Shown here piece by piece: positions 1-8,697 of a stretch of DNA of 64,000 nt (within the stretch, counting starts at the first letter, position 1; every line of letters begins with the position of its first letter). Below the pieces are notes generated by a model. It was not told the DNA's origin. It worked only from the letters and a program-made list of their open reading frames with translations, and searched no databases. Made by a program: the position numbers and the translations under genes. Source of the stretch: an uncultured Cellulomonas sp. (GTDB lineage: Bacteria > Actinomycetota > Actinomycetes > Actinomycetales > Cellulomonadaceae); the NCBI RefSeq assembly GCF_947494015.1, contig NZ_CANLTL010000007.1, forward strand, positions 62,001 through 126,000, written 5' to 3'.

Positions 1-1841
1 ACGCCGTTGCGGAAGAACGCGTCGGTCGACGTCGCCTCGAAGGCGACGACGGGCTCGGCCTCGAGGGACGGCGCCGTGGTGACCGGCGTGCCGTCGACCG
101 CCAGCGTCAGCGTGGGCGGGTACGTGTCCCCGGCCGCGGCGACGCGCGTGCTGCCGCTGACGAAGGCGCCGTCGGCCGGGATCACCCGGACCGGGCTCTG
201 GTCCACGCCGGCGACGGGCACCCGGCGCGTCTCGCTCGTGGTGGTGCGCGTGCCGTCGGACACCTCGACCCAGTACTCGACCCAGCGCTTGCCGGTCAGG
301 TCGACCGTGCTGATGACGTGCCGGTAGCCGTCCTGACCGTCGTGCCGCAGCGTGAACGGCGTCGCGGACTCGTCGACGTCGGTGCGCACGTGCAGGGTGA
401 CGGTGCGCACCTGGACGTCGTCGGTGATGCCGAGGTCGATCACGAAGTCCTGCGCGGGGTCCACCTCGGCGGCGGTCCGGTCGGTGACCACGGGCTCCGC
501 CGTGTCGGGCGCGGGCACCGCGAGAGAGGCCGGGACCTGCTCGGGCGTGACCGTGCCCGGGGACGCCGGGGCGGTGCCGAGCAGCACCTGCCGGTTCGTC
601 CCGGCCGGGTGCACCCCGTACTGGATGCCCTGGTCGGCGGTGGTGTCGTCGCCGCCGTCGACGTTGTAGTACGCACGGCTGACGCTGAAGCCGGTGTTCG
701 TCACGACCTCGAGCCCGCGCGGGCTGCCGTTGGCCATCCCGCCGACGAGCACCTCCGCCAGGTCGACGCCCAGGGTCAGGGAGGTGCCCCACACGGCGTT
801 GAAGTCGGCGTCGGTCAGGCTGTCGTTCTGGCCGTTCTTGACCCACAGCACGAGCGTGCCGCCCGGCTGGATCACGAGGGACCGGGGCGTGCTCGGCCAC
901 TCGACGACGTTCGTGCTGACCAGCTCGGCGTCCGGGTACAGGTAGTCGAGCGTGTAGTCGGCGTAGTCGACCGGCTCGGTGGTGGCGTTGAGGATCTCGA
1001 CGAACTCGTAGCCGTCGGCGGTGCCGACGTTGGTGCTGTCCGGCAGCAGCTCCGTGATCTGCAGCGGGGCGACGTCGAGCGTGGGGTCCGGCGCGGGCAC
1101 TTCCGTGGGCTCGGGGTCGGGCGTGGGCTCCGGCTCCGGGTCTGGGTCCGGCTCGGGCTCGGGCTCCGGGTCGGGCTCCGGGACGACCAGGGCCGCGGGA
1201 TCCACCGCGCCGGGGGTCGCGGGCGCTGCGGAGAACAGCACGGCGGTCCCGGAGGGGCCGCCGTCGACCCGGAAGTGCACGGTCGCGTCCGCACCCGCGG
1301 AACCGGCCGGGTAGTACGCCCATCCGGCTCCGCCGTCGGGGTCGGTCACGCGGATGCCACGGTTGCCGCCGTTGGCCATCCCGGGCTGGCCGGTCACGCG
1401 CACGACCGGGTACTCGGGCGCGGGGGCGCCGACCGCGGCCCAGTGGTCGCGGAACTGCTGCTCGGTGCGGGCGAAGCTGTCCACCGACCCGCTCGTGTAC
1501 GACAGCCACAGCACCGTGCTGCCACCGGCCGGGACGACGGCGCCCACGGGCACCTCGAGCGGGACGTCGCGGGTCCGGTCCGCGGAGTCGACGTAGGTGT
1601 AGGCCAGCTGGTACCCGGCCAGGTCGACGTCGGCGGTGGTGAGGTTGGTGACCTCGACGTACTCGAAGTCGTCCGCCCCGGCGGTGTCGGGGGCGATCTC
1701 GGTGACGAGCACGGTCGGCGAGCCGGTGACCGCCAGAGCGGGCGCTCCGGCGGCGACCGTGCCGACCGCGGACGCGGTCAGTGCGGCGGCGGTGAGCAGG
1801 GCGGTGGACGCGCGACGGCGCGGTCCGGGCGTGACGGGCAT
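1..1841 (-). CDS. secreted protein with two lamin-tail domains (C-terminus outside window)
   Basis: The minus-strand frame is open from an ATG at 1841 to the window edge, giving 613 residues with the C-terminus missing. A GAGG sequence about seven bases upstream supports the start. The N-terminus has an Arg-Arg-Arg stretch followed by an Ala-rich hydrophobic segment, typical of a Sec-type signal peptide (about residues 1-38). Two copies of a beta-rich module with the EYVEV/EFVEI-N-T and MANG patterns of lamin-tail domains lie at about 38-170 and 257-400. A Pro/Glu/Asp-rich linker at about 211-247 separates them, and Ig-like sequence follows. Such proteins are usually extracellular or wall-associated. 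What the missing C-terminus does cannot be told from here. Confidence 0.8.
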   Translation of the reverse strand, partial: MPVTPGPRRRASTALLTAAALTASAVGTVAAGAPALAVTGSPTVLVTEIAPDTAGADDFEYVEVTNLTTADVDLAGYQLAYTYVDSADRTRDVPLEVPVGAVVPAGGSTVLWLSYTSGSVDSFARTEQQFRDHWAAVGAPAPEYPVVRVTGQPGMANGGNRGIRVTDPDGGAGWAYYPAGSAGADATVHFRVDGGPSGTAVLFSAAPATPGAVDPAALVVPEPDPEPEPEPDPDPEPEPTPDPEPTEVPAPDPTLDVAPLQITELLPDSTNVGTADGYEFVEILNATTEPVDYADYTLDYLYPDAELVSTNVVEWPSTPRSLVIQPGGTLVLWVKNGQNDSLTDADFNAVWGTSLTLGVDLAEVLVGGMANGSPRGLEVVTNTGFSVSRAYYNVDGGDDTTADQGIQYGVHPAGTNRQVLLGTAPASPGTVTPEQVPASLAVPAPDTAEPVVTDRTAAEVDPAQDFVIDLGITDDVQVRTVTLHVRTDVDESATPFTLRHDGQDGYRHVISTVDLTGKRWVEYWVEVSDGTRTTTSETRRVPVAGVDQSPVRVIPADGAFVSGSTRVAAAGDTYPPTLTLAVDGTPVTTAPSLEAEPVVAFEATSTDAFFRNG

Positions 1842-2141
1842 GCGGCAACCTCGGGTCGGGGGCGGTGCGGACGCCCCCACGCAACGGCACCCGCACGTCC
1901 GTGAGGTGAACGCAGCACCGACCGGTGATGGCCCGATCCCGAACGCCGTCCGAGGTCAGCGCATCGCAGCCGTCGCGGCCAGCCGTCGATCGACGCGAGC
2001 GCCTGCCCCGACCGACGGCACGGAACCCGGCCGCCACCATCGGCGCGCGCGCGGGACGTCGGGGCCCCCCGCGCAGCAGCACGACGCCGTCGTCGATCCA
2101 GGACCCGCGCCGGCTGTCAGCGACGTGTGGGCCCGGTGCGC
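1842..2141. other. non-coding gap, nothing recognised
   Basis: These 300 bases lie upstream of the lamin-tail gene and beyond the methyltransferase stop. I find no credible coding frame, no hairpin with terminator character and no recognisable operator. Only the GAGG ribosome binding site next to 1841 can be assigned. Confidence 0.4.
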
Positions 2142-2741
2142 CTAGCGAGCGAAGTAGGCGCTGAAGGTGGGGCTCCACCAGTGGCCGGTCACCCGGGTCC
2201 CGGGCGGCAGCAGGTCGGTGAACTCCCGTCTGGACATGAGCCGGCTGAACTCCTTGCGACCTGCCCGGCAGGCGGGCATCCAGTGCAGGAACAGCACGGA
2301 GGTGTGGGGCTCGACCGGGAACCACCGGTTCGGCGTCGTGATCACCCAGCACCTGGCGACCCGCGTCTGCTCCGCCACGAACCTGCGCTGCTCGTCCTCG
2401 TCGCCGACATGCTCGATGATCGCGTTCGCGAGCGAGAAGTCCACGTAGTCGTCGTCGAAGGGCATGTCACAGCCGTTCGCGACCGTGAAGGGGTACGGGG
2501 AGTCGACCGGACGGATGTTGATGCCCATCCGCACCGTGTGCCCCACCACGACGGCCCGCTCGACCACGTCCCCGTTGGCCACGTGCGGGCGGTCTCCGTT
2601 GGTACCCACGAGCAGGACTGTCGTGCAGCCGTGCTCCGCCATGAAGGCGCGGATGGACCTGGCCTTCCTGCGCCGGTTGCGGATGCTGTACTGCACGACA
2701 GCCGGCCGGACGACCTTCTTGACGACGACTGCTGCGTCCAT
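2142..2741 (-). CDS. SAM-dependent methyltransferase, class I (methyltransferase-11 type)
   Basis: The 199-residue product starts at an ATG preceded by GGGGGAG. It shows a short class-I methyltransferase core: a motif-I-like strand (TVLLVGTNGD) at about residues 41-50, then the CDMPFDDDYVDFSLANAIIEHVG segment in two parts (MPFDDDYVDF, then NAIIEHVG), the motif II/III region of methyltransferase type 11. The middle is short compared with full-length members, and the canonical GxGxG glycine loop is reduced to GTNGD, so SAM binding is probable but not certain. Related proteins often sit in glycan or lipid clusters, but nothing around it fixes the substrate. The downstream neighbour on the same strand is the secreted lamin-tail gene, 300 bases away. 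Confidence 0.7.
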   Translation of the reverse strand: MDAAVVVKKVVRPAVVQYSIRNRRRKARSIRAFMAEHGCTTVLLVGTNGDRPHVANGDVVERAVVVGHTVRMGINIRPVDSPYPFTVANGCDMPFDDDYVDFSLANAIIEHVGDEDEQRRFVAEQTRVARCWVITTPNRWFPVEPHTSVLFLHWMPACRAGRKEFSRLMSRREFTDLLPPGTRVTGHWWSPTFSAYFAR

Positions 2742-2888
2742 GGCTCCCCCGGACGTCAGCCGCCCCCTGGTGACGACTGCACCACCGCGGCACCCACTCC
2801 CGACGCAACGCGCGCCGCCGCCGCCCAGTCACACTAGCCGATGACGCCGTGAGATCCACTCAGTGACCCAGGCCCTGTGAGCACGAGC

Positions 2889-2932
2889 AAAGCCCGCCTC
2901 GGGCCTGCGGTGTGGCAGGTGAGACGGGCTTT
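2889..2932 (-). terminator. probable terminator of tRNA-Thr
   Basis: An 8-bp perfect stem (AAAGCCCG at 2889-2896 with CGGGCTTT at 2925-2932) encloses a second hairpin, CCTGC/GCAGG (2904-2908 and 2915-2919). It lies just downstream of the tRNA on the minus strand, and the 3' arm ends in TTT as read in that direction. This is the usual look of an intrinsic terminator in this type of genome. Confidence 0.65.
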
Positions 2933-2937
2933 CGCTG

Positions 2938-3013
2938 TGGAGCCGCCTAACAGAATCGAACTGTTGACCTTCTCATTACGAGTGAGACGCTCTACCGACT
3001 GAGCTAAGGCGGC
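2938..3013 (-). tRNA. tRNA-Thr (anticodon CGT)
   Basis: Read on the minus strand, the sequence folds as a complete cloverleaf. The acceptor arms GCCGCCT (3013-3007) and AGGCGGC (2948-2942) pair perfectly. The D arm contains AGCTCAGTCGGTAGAGC, the anticodon stem TCTCA/TGAGA holds the loop CTCGTAA with anticodon CGT, and the T arm reads GTTCGATTC. The discriminator base is T (U in RNA) and CCA is encoded (2940-2938). It decodes ACG, one of the preferred Thr codons at this base composition. It stands alone, with its own terminator. Confidence 0.96.
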
Positions 3014-3197
3014 GCGCTCACGGCGCGAGGCGCCACGAGCGGAGCCCACTGTAACCGTCCTGCGCCGCGACACCAAAGCGAGGGCCATGCGGGCGACTCG
3101 CCCCGGCGCGCCGTCGGCCACGCTTGCCGCCGTCGCCTCGCCCGGTCAGGCTGGGCGGCGTCCGGGACCCGACCCACGACCGGCGGAGGGAGCCCCC

Positions 3198-4013
3198 ATG
3201 ACGACCCACCGCGAGCCGTGGCCGCCCGGGACACCGGCCTGGCCGGACCTCATGGTGACCGACCTCGCGCAGGCCGCCGACTTCTACGCGGCGCTGTTCG
3301 GGTGGACGTTCGAGTCGGCGCCCGCGCCGGACGGCACCACCTACCTGATCGCGTCGGTCGACGGCCGCAACGCCGCCGGCGTGGGCGACGTCCTGCCCGG
3401 GCCGGACGACCCCACCCCGGAGTGGACGATCTACCTGGCCACCGCGGACCTGGACGTCACGGTGGACGCCGCCGTGCACGCGGGCGCGACCGTGCTCGTC
3501 CCGCCCATGGACGCCGGGGACGCGGGTGCGCTGACGGTGCTGGTGGACCCGGTCGGGGCGGTCTTCGGGCTGTGGATGTCGGCGGCGCTGACCGGGGTCG
3601 ACGTCGTCGACGAGCCGGGCGCCATGACGTGGTGCGAGACGATGAGCCACGACGACGACGCGGCGCGGGACTTCTACGCGGCGGTGTTCGGGTACAGGTA
3701 CACCGACCTCAGCGGCCCCGGGTTCTCCTACCGCACGTTCAGCGTCGAGGGCCGCACCGCCGGCGGCATCGGCCGGCTGCCCGCGGACGCGGTGGGCGAC
3801 GCCGAGCCGCACTGGCTCATCTACTTCGCCGTGCCGGACGTCGACGACGCCGTCGCGATCGCCGTCGGGCACGGTGGCGGGGTCGTCCGCGAACCGTGGG
3901 ACAGCGCGTTCGGCCGCATCGCGGTGCTCAGCGGACCCGCCGGCGAGACGTTCGCGGTGCACGCCCGGCTCGAGGTGGACGCCGCCGGGGGGCAGGCGCC
4001 GGCGACCGCCTGA
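3198..4013 (+). CDS. VOC-family protein with two glyoxalase-like domains
   Basis: I start the gene at the ATG at 3198 because GGAGGG precedes it by eight bases; longer in-frame starts upstream run toward the tRNA region and lack a ribosome site. The 271 residues form two tandem vicinal-oxygen-chelate modules. Each begins with a W-x-D/E-x-M motif followed by A-x-D-F-Y-x-A-x-F-G (about residues 15-35 and 145-170) and ends in a Phe-rich beta strand. This layout matches the actinobacterial CFP30B / hydroxylase-like VOC group, whose substrates are mostly unknown. Metal ligands cannot be confirmed by eye. It converges on the downstream peptidase gene. Confidence 0.85.
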   Translation: MTTHREPWPPGTPAWPDLMVTDLAQAADFYAALFGWTFESAPAPDGTTYLIASVDGRNAAGVGDVLPGPDDPTPEWTIYLATADLDVTVDAAVHAGATVLVPPMDAGDAGALTVLVDPVGAVFGLWMSAALTGVDVVDEPGAMTWCETMSHDDDAARDFYAAVFGYRYTDLSGPGFSYRTFSVEGRTAGGIGRLPADAVGDAEPHWLIYFAVPDVDDAVAIAVGHGGGVVREPWDSAFGRIAVLSGPAGETFAVHARLEVDAAGGQAPATA

Positions 4014-4029
4014 CCGGCGCACGACTCAC

Positions 4030-4049
4030 CGGCCCGACGGACCGGGCTG
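4030..4049. terminator. possible bidirectional terminator between convergent genes
   Basis: CGGCCCG (4030-4036) and CGGGCTG (4043-4049) can pair over seven base pairs, one of them G-U, around a six-base loop. The hairpin lies in the 47-bp gap between two convergent stop codons. It has no T-run, so the call rests on position and stem only. Confidence 0.4.
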
Positions 4050-4060
4050 ACGGCGCACCG

Positions 4061-5686
4061 TCAGCAGCGCGTCCCCTCGTCGGGCACGGCGCCCTCGAGC
4101 AGGTACGCGTCGACGGCGTCGGCGATGCACTCGTTGGAGCGGCCGTACGCGGTGTGCCCCTCCCCCTCGTAGGTGAGCAGCACCGCCGAGGACAGCTGCT
4201 CGGCCAGCGCCTGCGCCCAGGCGTACGGCGTCGCCGGGTCGTTCGTCGTGCCGATCACCAGGATGGGCGGCGCCCCCTCGGCCGTGATCGGACCGGCCTG
4301 CCCGGTCGCCGGGTACGGCCACTCGGCGCAGACCGCACCGCCGTAGCCGAAGAAGTACCCCACGGTCGGGGCGGCCTCGGCGAGCTCGGCCGCCTCGGCC
4401 CGCATGGTCGCCGGGTCGGCCGACGACGCGCCGTCGAGGCAGTTCACCGCGGTGAACGCCTCGGTCGAGTTCGACAGGAAGGTGCCGTCCTCGCCGCGCT
4501 CGTTGTAGGCGTCGGCGAGGATGAGCAGGATCGTTCCGTCGCCCTGCCGCAGGGCCGCGGTCAGGCCCTGGGTGAGCGCTCCCCAGTTCTGGTCGTCGTA
4601 GAGGGTCACCGCGATGCCGTAGAACGCGAGCGTCCCGGTGAGCACCCGGTCGGACTCGGTCGGCAGCGGGTTGCGCCGGGCGCGGTCCAGCAGGTCGCGG
4701 ACCTGGGCGAGCCCGTCGTCGACGGTCCCGGTCAGCGGGCAGTCGGCGCCGGCCTGGCAGTCCGCGACGTAGGCACGCAGGGCGTTCTCGAACCCGACGG
4801 CCTGCTGGAGCCCGACCTGCGCCGGCTCGAGCGACGGGTCCAGCGCGCCGTCGAGCACGAGCCGGCCGGCCCGCTCGGGGAACAGCCCGGCGTAGGTCGC
4901 GCCGAGCGCGGTGCCGTAGGAGTACCCGAGGTAGGTCAGCTGCTCGTCGCCCAGAGCGGCCCGTAGGACGTCGAGGTCACGGGCGGCGCTCACCGTGTCG
5001 ACGTGCCCCAGCAGCGGGCCGGTGTTGGCGGCGCAGGCCTCACCGAACGCCCGGTAGGCCTCGCGCGCCTCGGCGAGCCCGGCGTCGGAGGCGTAGTCGA
5101 AGTCGCGGGAGATCAGCGCGTCCTTGCCCGCGTCGTCCAGGCACGTGACGGGGGACGACAGCCCGACGCCGCGCGGGTCGAAGCCCACCACGTCGTACTC
5201 CTCGACCACCCGGTCGGAGATCCGCGCGACCGCCGTCTCGACGAACTCGACCCCGGACCCGCCGGGTCCGCCGGGGTTGATCAGCAGCGAGCCGATCGGG
5301 TCGGCGCCGGTGGCGGGCGCGCGCTTGAGTGCGAGCTCGAAGCTGCCGGCACCCGGCTCGGCGTAGTCGATCGGCACGGTCGCGGTGCCGCACTGGAAGT
5401 CGCCGCATGCCGACCACTCGATGACCTGGGAGTAGAACGGCTCGAGCGCCGGGTCGACGTCGTCACCGACCACCGGGGTCGACGGCGGCGCGACCGGCTG
5501 CTGGTTCTTGGTGGGCGTCGACGAGCACCCCACGAGGCCGAGCGCGAGCACGGCGACCACCGCGGTGAACCGACCGGCGGTGAGGCGTCCCGTGGTGGAC
5601 CGACCGGCGTGCGCCGTCCCCGACGACCGTGGGACTCGGGGGGTGCGCGGGGCGCGGGCGGGGGACGGCAGGGGCAGGCGCGGCAC
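4061..5686 (-). CDS. exported alpha/beta-hydrolase, tripeptidyl-aminopeptidase (TAP) type, lipoprotein
   Basis: The 541-residue protein has an Arg-rich N-terminus, a hydrophobic stretch and the lipobox LVGC, with Cys54 as the probable lipidation site. It is therefore expected to sit on the outer face of the membrane. The hydrolase core shows an oxyanion-type NPGGPGGSG at about 138-146, the nucleophile elbow GYSYG with Ser256, and a TAP-like C-terminal domain with DPATPY and a GHTAYGRS segment carrying the catalytic His. Four or more Cys residues around 94-99 and the C-terminus suggest disulphides. Family members clip N-terminal tripeptides or hydrolyse esters. The GTG at 5686 is supported by a TACCGT -10 six bases before it, so the long Arg-rich N-region is probably real. 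Confidence 0.88.
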   Translation of the reverse strand: MPRLPLPSPARAPRTPRVPRSSGTAHAGRSTTGRLTAGRFTAVVAVLALGLVGCSSTPTKNQQPVAPPSTPVVGDDVDPALEPFYSQVIEWSACGDFQCGTATVPIDYAEPGAGSFELALKRAPATGADPIGSLLINPGGPGGSGVEFVETAVARISDRVVEEYDVVGFDPRGVGLSSPVTCLDDAGKDALISRDFDYASDAGLAEAREAYRAFGEACAANTGPLLGHVDTVSAARDLDVLRAALGDEQLTYLGYSYGTALGATYAGLFPERAGRLVLDGALDPSLEPAQVGLQQAVGFENALRAYVADCQAGADCPLTGTVDDGLAQVRDLLDRARRNPLPTESDRVLTGTLAFYGIAVTLYDDQNWGALTQGLTAALRQGDGTILLILADAYNERGEDGTFLSNSTEAFTAVNCLDGASSADPATMRAEAAELAEAAPTVGYFFGYGGAVCAEWPYPATGQAGPITAEGAPPILVIGTTNDPATPYAWAQALAEQLSSAVLLTYEGEGHTAYGRSNECIADAVDAYLLEGAVPDEGTRC

Positions 5687-5692
5687 GCGACC

Positions 5693-5698
5693 ACGGTA
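5693..5698 (-). promoter_or_regulatory. -10 element of a leaderless promoter for the TAP-type peptidase
   Basis: TACCGT on the minus strand lies exactly six bases before the GTG at 5686. There is no Shine-Dalgarno sequence, so transcription probably starts at or next to the start codon. Confidence 0.6.
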
Positions 5699-5803
5699 AC
5701 CGGCGGGACGTCGTGCAGCCGCCCGCGTCCGCGCCCCTCCGCGACCGCCCGCTCCCGCGGCTGCCCCGTCCTCCGGCCGCCCGCTCCCGCAGCCGCTCGT
5801 CGG

Positions 5804-6940
5804 TCAGCCCTGCGGCCGCAGCGCGATCGTCATGGCCTCGACCGCGAGCAGCGGTGCGACGTTGCCGGCCAGCCGGGTGCGGGCCTCGCCGATCGCGTCC
5901 ATCCGGCGCAGCGTCTGCTCGGGGGTGCTCGCCGCCGCCAACGCCCGGACGTCGTCGGCGTGCTCGGTGTTGACCAGGTCGACCCCGGCTCCCAGCTGGA
6001 CCACCAGCACGTCGCGGTACAGCGAGAGGAGGTCCACCATCGACCGGTCCAGGACGTCGCGCTGGGCCCGCGTGGCCCGGCTCTTCTGGTCCTTCTCCAG
6101 CTGGGTCACCTGCGCCCGCAAGCTGGGCGGCAGGGTCGCCGCCCCCTCGGCCCCCATCGCGTGCAGCAGCGCCGCCTTCTCCTGGGCGTCGCGGTGCTCG
6201 GTGGCCGCGCGCGCCTCGTCCTGGGCGACCTCGACCAGGTCACCCGCGGCGAGCACCGCGTCCCCGACCCCGCGGATCGCGCCGGGGATCGCCAGCACCC
6301 GCGATCGCCGGGCGCGCGCCTGCGGGTCCCGCGCGAGCCGGCGGGCGATACCGATGTGGCTCTGGGAGGCGCGCGCCACGACCGCCGCCACGGCCGGGTC
6401 CACACCGTCGCGGGTGACGAGCAGCTCGGCGACCGCCTCGACCGGCGGCACCCGCAGGGCCACCACGCGCGAGCGTGACCGCAGGGTCACCACGACGTCC
6501 TGCGGGCTCGGGGCGCACAGCAGCCACACCGTGCGCGGCGGCGGCTCCTCGATGGCCTTGAGCAGCACGTTGGAGGTGCGCTCGGCCATCCGGTCGGCGT
6601 CCTCGACGATGATGACCCGCCACCGCCCCTCGGACGGGCTGCGCTGGGCGAGCGACACCAGCGAGCGGGTCTCGTCGATGCGGATCCCGACCAGCTCGGT
6701 CGCGACCACGGTGACGTCCGCGTGGGTGCCGGCCAGCGCCGTCGTGCACGCCTGGCAGACCCCGCACCCGCCGCGCTCGCACTGCAGCGCGGCCGCGAAC
6801 GCCCGGGCCGCGTTGGAGCGCCCGGACCCGGGCGGCCCGGTCAGCAGCCAGGCGTGGGTCATCGCCGCCGGGTCGGTGGCGGCCTCCCGCAGCACCGCCG
6901 TCGCGGCCTCCTGCCCGACGACGTCGTCCCACACGCTCAC
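5804..6940 (-). CDS. holB: DNA polymerase III subunit delta'
   Basis: The 378-residue product matches the clamp-loader delta' subunit. It opens with VWDDVVGQ, the conserved Val-Gly-Gln entry of clamp-loader ATPases, followed by a P-loop relic GPPGSGRS (35-42) in which the usual Lys is Arg. Four Cys (54, 59, 62, 65) form the zinc site, and a sensor-1-like region follows IIVEDADRM. The Arg for Lys change fits delta' being an ATPase-dead partner. The GTG start at 6940 overlaps the tmk stop by four bases (GTGA), so the two genes are translationally coupled. Some annotations would start further upstream in the same frame, but that part runs through tmk in another frame. Confidence 0.95.
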   Translation of the reverse strand: MSVWDDVVGQEAATAVLREAATDPAAMTHAWLLTGPPGSGRSNAARAFAAALQCERGGCGVCQACTTALAGTHADVTVVATELVGIRIDETRSLVSLAQRSPSEGRWRVIIVEDADRMAERTSNVLLKAIEEPPPRTVWLLCAPSPQDVVVTLRSRSRVVALRVPPVEAVAELLVTRDGVDPAVAAVVARASQSHIGIARRLARDPQARARRSRVLAIPGAIRGVGDAVLAAGDLVEVAQDEARAATEHRDAQEKAALLHAMGAEGAATLPPSLRAQVTQLEKDQKSRATRAQRDVLDRSMVDLLSLYRDVLVVQLGAGVDLVNTEHADDVRALAAASTPEQTLRRMDAIGEARTRLAGNVAPLLAVEAMTIALRPQG

Positions 6941-7593
6941 CGGGCCACCGCCACCCCGAGCTCGGCGGCGACGCGCGCGCGGACGAGGGCCTGGACGTCG
7001 TCGACGGGCCGGGCGGCGTCGAGCACGAGCCACCGGCCGGAGGTGTCGGCCGCGGCGCGGCGCAGGAACGTCTCGCGGGTGCGGCGGTGGAACTCCTCCC
7101 CCGCCCGCTCGAGCCGGTCGGGGGCGCCGTCCAGCCGCGCCAGGCCCGCGCGCGGGTCCAGGTCGAGCAGCACGGTCACGTCCGGCACCAGGCCGTCCGC
7201 CGCCCACAGGGACAGCCGCTCGACCTCGTCCTCGCCGAGGTCGCGCCCGTTGCCCTGGTACGCCACCGACGAGTCGAGGTAGCGGTCGGTGAGCACCACC
7301 GCCCCGCGCGCCAGCGCCGGCCGCACCACCGTGTGCACGTGGTGCGCCCGGTCCGTGGCGTACAGCAGCGCCTCGGTGCGCGCGTCGACGTCGTCCCCGT
7401 GCAGCACGGCGGTGCGCAGCAGCCGGCCGAGGTCCGTCCCACCCGGCTCCCGGGTGAGCACGGCCTCCCGACCCAGGACGTCCCGCACCCACGCGCCGAG
7501 CAGCCGCAGCTGGGTCGACTTCCCGGCGCCGTCCCCGCCCTCGAACGACACGAAGAGGCCGGTCGGCGGGCCGGTCGGGGCGGGCGTGGTCAC
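6937..7593 (-). CDS. tmk: thymidylate kinase (dTMP kinase)
   Basis: This enzyme phosphorylates dTMP to dTDP in DNA precursor synthesis. The 218-residue protein has the P-loop EGGDGAGKST near its N-terminus, the TREPGGT motif, the DRY-type LTDRYLDSS and a lid region rich in Arg, all as in TMPK. I prefer the GTG at 7593 to an ATG at 7617. The hexamer TACCCT lies seven bases before the GTG and looks like the -10 of a leaderless transcript, which would start after the 7617 codon. Its stop overlaps the holB start, forming a tmk-holB unit as is common in actinobacteria. Confidence 0.95.
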   Translation of the reverse strand: MTTPAPTGPPTGLFVSFEGGDGAGKSTQLRLLGAWVRDVLGREAVLTREPGGTDLGRLLRTAVLHGDDVDARTEALLYATDRAHHVHTVVRPALARGAVVLTDRYLDSSVAYQGNGRDLGEDEVERLSLWAADGLVPDVTVLLDLDPRAGLARLDGAPDRLERAGEEFHRRTRETFLRRAAADTSGRWLVLDAARPVDDVQALVRARVAAELGVAVAR

Positions 7594-7600
7594 GTGCGCC

Positions 7601-7606
7601 AGGGTA
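7601..7606 (-). promoter_or_regulatory. -10 element of a leaderless promoter for tmk-holB
   Basis: TACCCT on the minus strand is seven bases before the GTG at 7593. It lies between the oxidoreductase stop and tmk, so tmk-holB can be transcribed on its own. Confidence 0.55.
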
Positions 7607-7644
7607 TCCGGCGCCACCCACGTGCCCGATCGCCGCGACCCGCG

Positions 7645-8649
7645 TCACTCACCGGGGTAGGTGACCCCGATCTGGCGGCGGACCTCGTCCATCGTCCGCA
7701 TGACGTCGAGGGTGCCGTCCCAGGTCATCCGGTCGCTCTGCGTGCGGCCCTGCGCCACGCAGCGCGCGACCTCGGCGGCCTCGTACTGCAGGCCGCGCTT
7801 GGCGTGCTGGTCGAACGTCCACCGGGCGCCGTCGTTGCGGTTCACCACGAACGACGACGGCGCGTAGAAGCTGCCCTCGACCTGGATCGAGCCCTCGGTA
7901 CCCGAGATGTGCGCGCGCGTGGGGGTGCGCGACCACAGCGTCGTGGACAGCGTCGCCTGCACCTGCTCGCCGTAGGTCAGCACCACGCTGACCTGGCCGT
8001 CGACGCCGGTCTCGGTGAGCTGGCCGACCGCGTGCACGGCGTCGGGCACACCGAGGAAGTCGTGCGCGAAGGAGATGGGGTACACCCCGAGGTCCAGCAG
8101 GGCGCCACCGGCCAGCGCGGGGTCGAACAGGCGGCTGGTCGGGTCGAACCGGAACCGCTGGCCGTGGTCGGCCGAGATGTTGACGATCTCGCCGATCTCC
8201 CCGGCGCGGATGACCTGGTGCACCTTGGCGATGTGCGGCAGGAAGCGCGTCCACATCGCCTCCATGACGAAGACGCCCGCCGCGCGGGCGGCGGCGAACA
8301 CCTCCTCGGCCTCGCCGGTGTTGCGGGTGAACGCCTTCTCCACCAGGACGTGCTTGCCGGCGGCGATGGCCAGCAGCGCGTGCTCGCGGTGCTCGGAGTG
8401 CGGCGTGGCGACGTAGACGGCGTCGACCTGCGGGTCCTCGACGAGCTGGCGGTACCCGAGGTGGGTCGTGGGGATCCCGTGCGCGGTCGCGAACCGGGAC
8501 GAGCGGTCCCGGTTGCGGGACCCGACGGCGACGAGCTGCGCGCGGGTGTGCGCGTTGACGGCGTCGGCGAAGGAGGCGGCGATACCGCCGGCTCCGAGGA
8601 TGCCCCAGCGGATCGGCGGGGCGGTGCGGGGGTCCTCGACATGGCTCAT
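7645..8649 (-). CDS. Gfo/Idh/MocA-family NAD(P)-dependent oxidoreductase
   Basis: The 334-residue protein has an N-terminal Rossmann fold with GILGAGGIAASFADAV (about 19-34) and the family signature EKAFTRN, where the Lys of EK-x-x is the usual catalytic residue. The C-terminal half is the beta-sheet domain of the family, with GGALLDLGVYPISFA. The enzymes oxidise or reduce sugars, inositols or dihydrodiols with NAD(P). The exact substrate is unknown. The ATG at 8649 is chosen because TAGGTT lies seven bases before it. A TTG nine bases further upstream would lie inside that -10 region. Confidence 0.88.
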   Translation of the reverse strand: MSHVEDPRTAPPIRWGILGAGGIAASFADAVNAHTRAQLVAVGSRNRDRSSRFATAHGIPTTHLGYRQLVEDPQVDAVYVATPHSEHREHALLAIAAGKHVLVEKAFTRNTGEAEEVFAAARAAGVFVMEAMWTRFLPHIAKVHQVIRAGEIGEIVNISADHGQRFRFDPTSRLFDPALAGGALLDLGVYPISFAHDFLGVPDAVHAVGQLTETGVDGQVSVVLTYGEQVQATLSTTLWSRTPTRAHISGTEGSIQVEGSFYAPSSFVVNRNDGARWTFDQHAKRGLQYEAAEVARCVAQGRTQSDRMTWDGTLDVMRTMDEVRRQIGVTYPGE

Positions 8650-8656
8650 GGCGACC

Positions 8657-8662
8657 AACCTA
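8657..8662 (-). promoter_or_regulatory. -10 element of a leaderless promoter for the Gfo/Idh/MocA gene
   Basis: TAGGTT on the minus strand precedes the ATG at 8649 by seven bases. The gap to topA (stop at 8698) is only about 48 bases, and no Shine-Dalgarno sequence is seen. Confidence 0.55.
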
Positions 8663-8697
8663 GTCGGTGACGCCGGTCACCCCGCCCGCCCCGCGGG

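Noticed and set aside
318-1904. 528-residue plus-strand ORF opposite the lamin-tail gene
   Set aside because: It is very rich in Val, Gly and Arg without a fold pattern, while the opposite strand has clear domains and a signal peptide.
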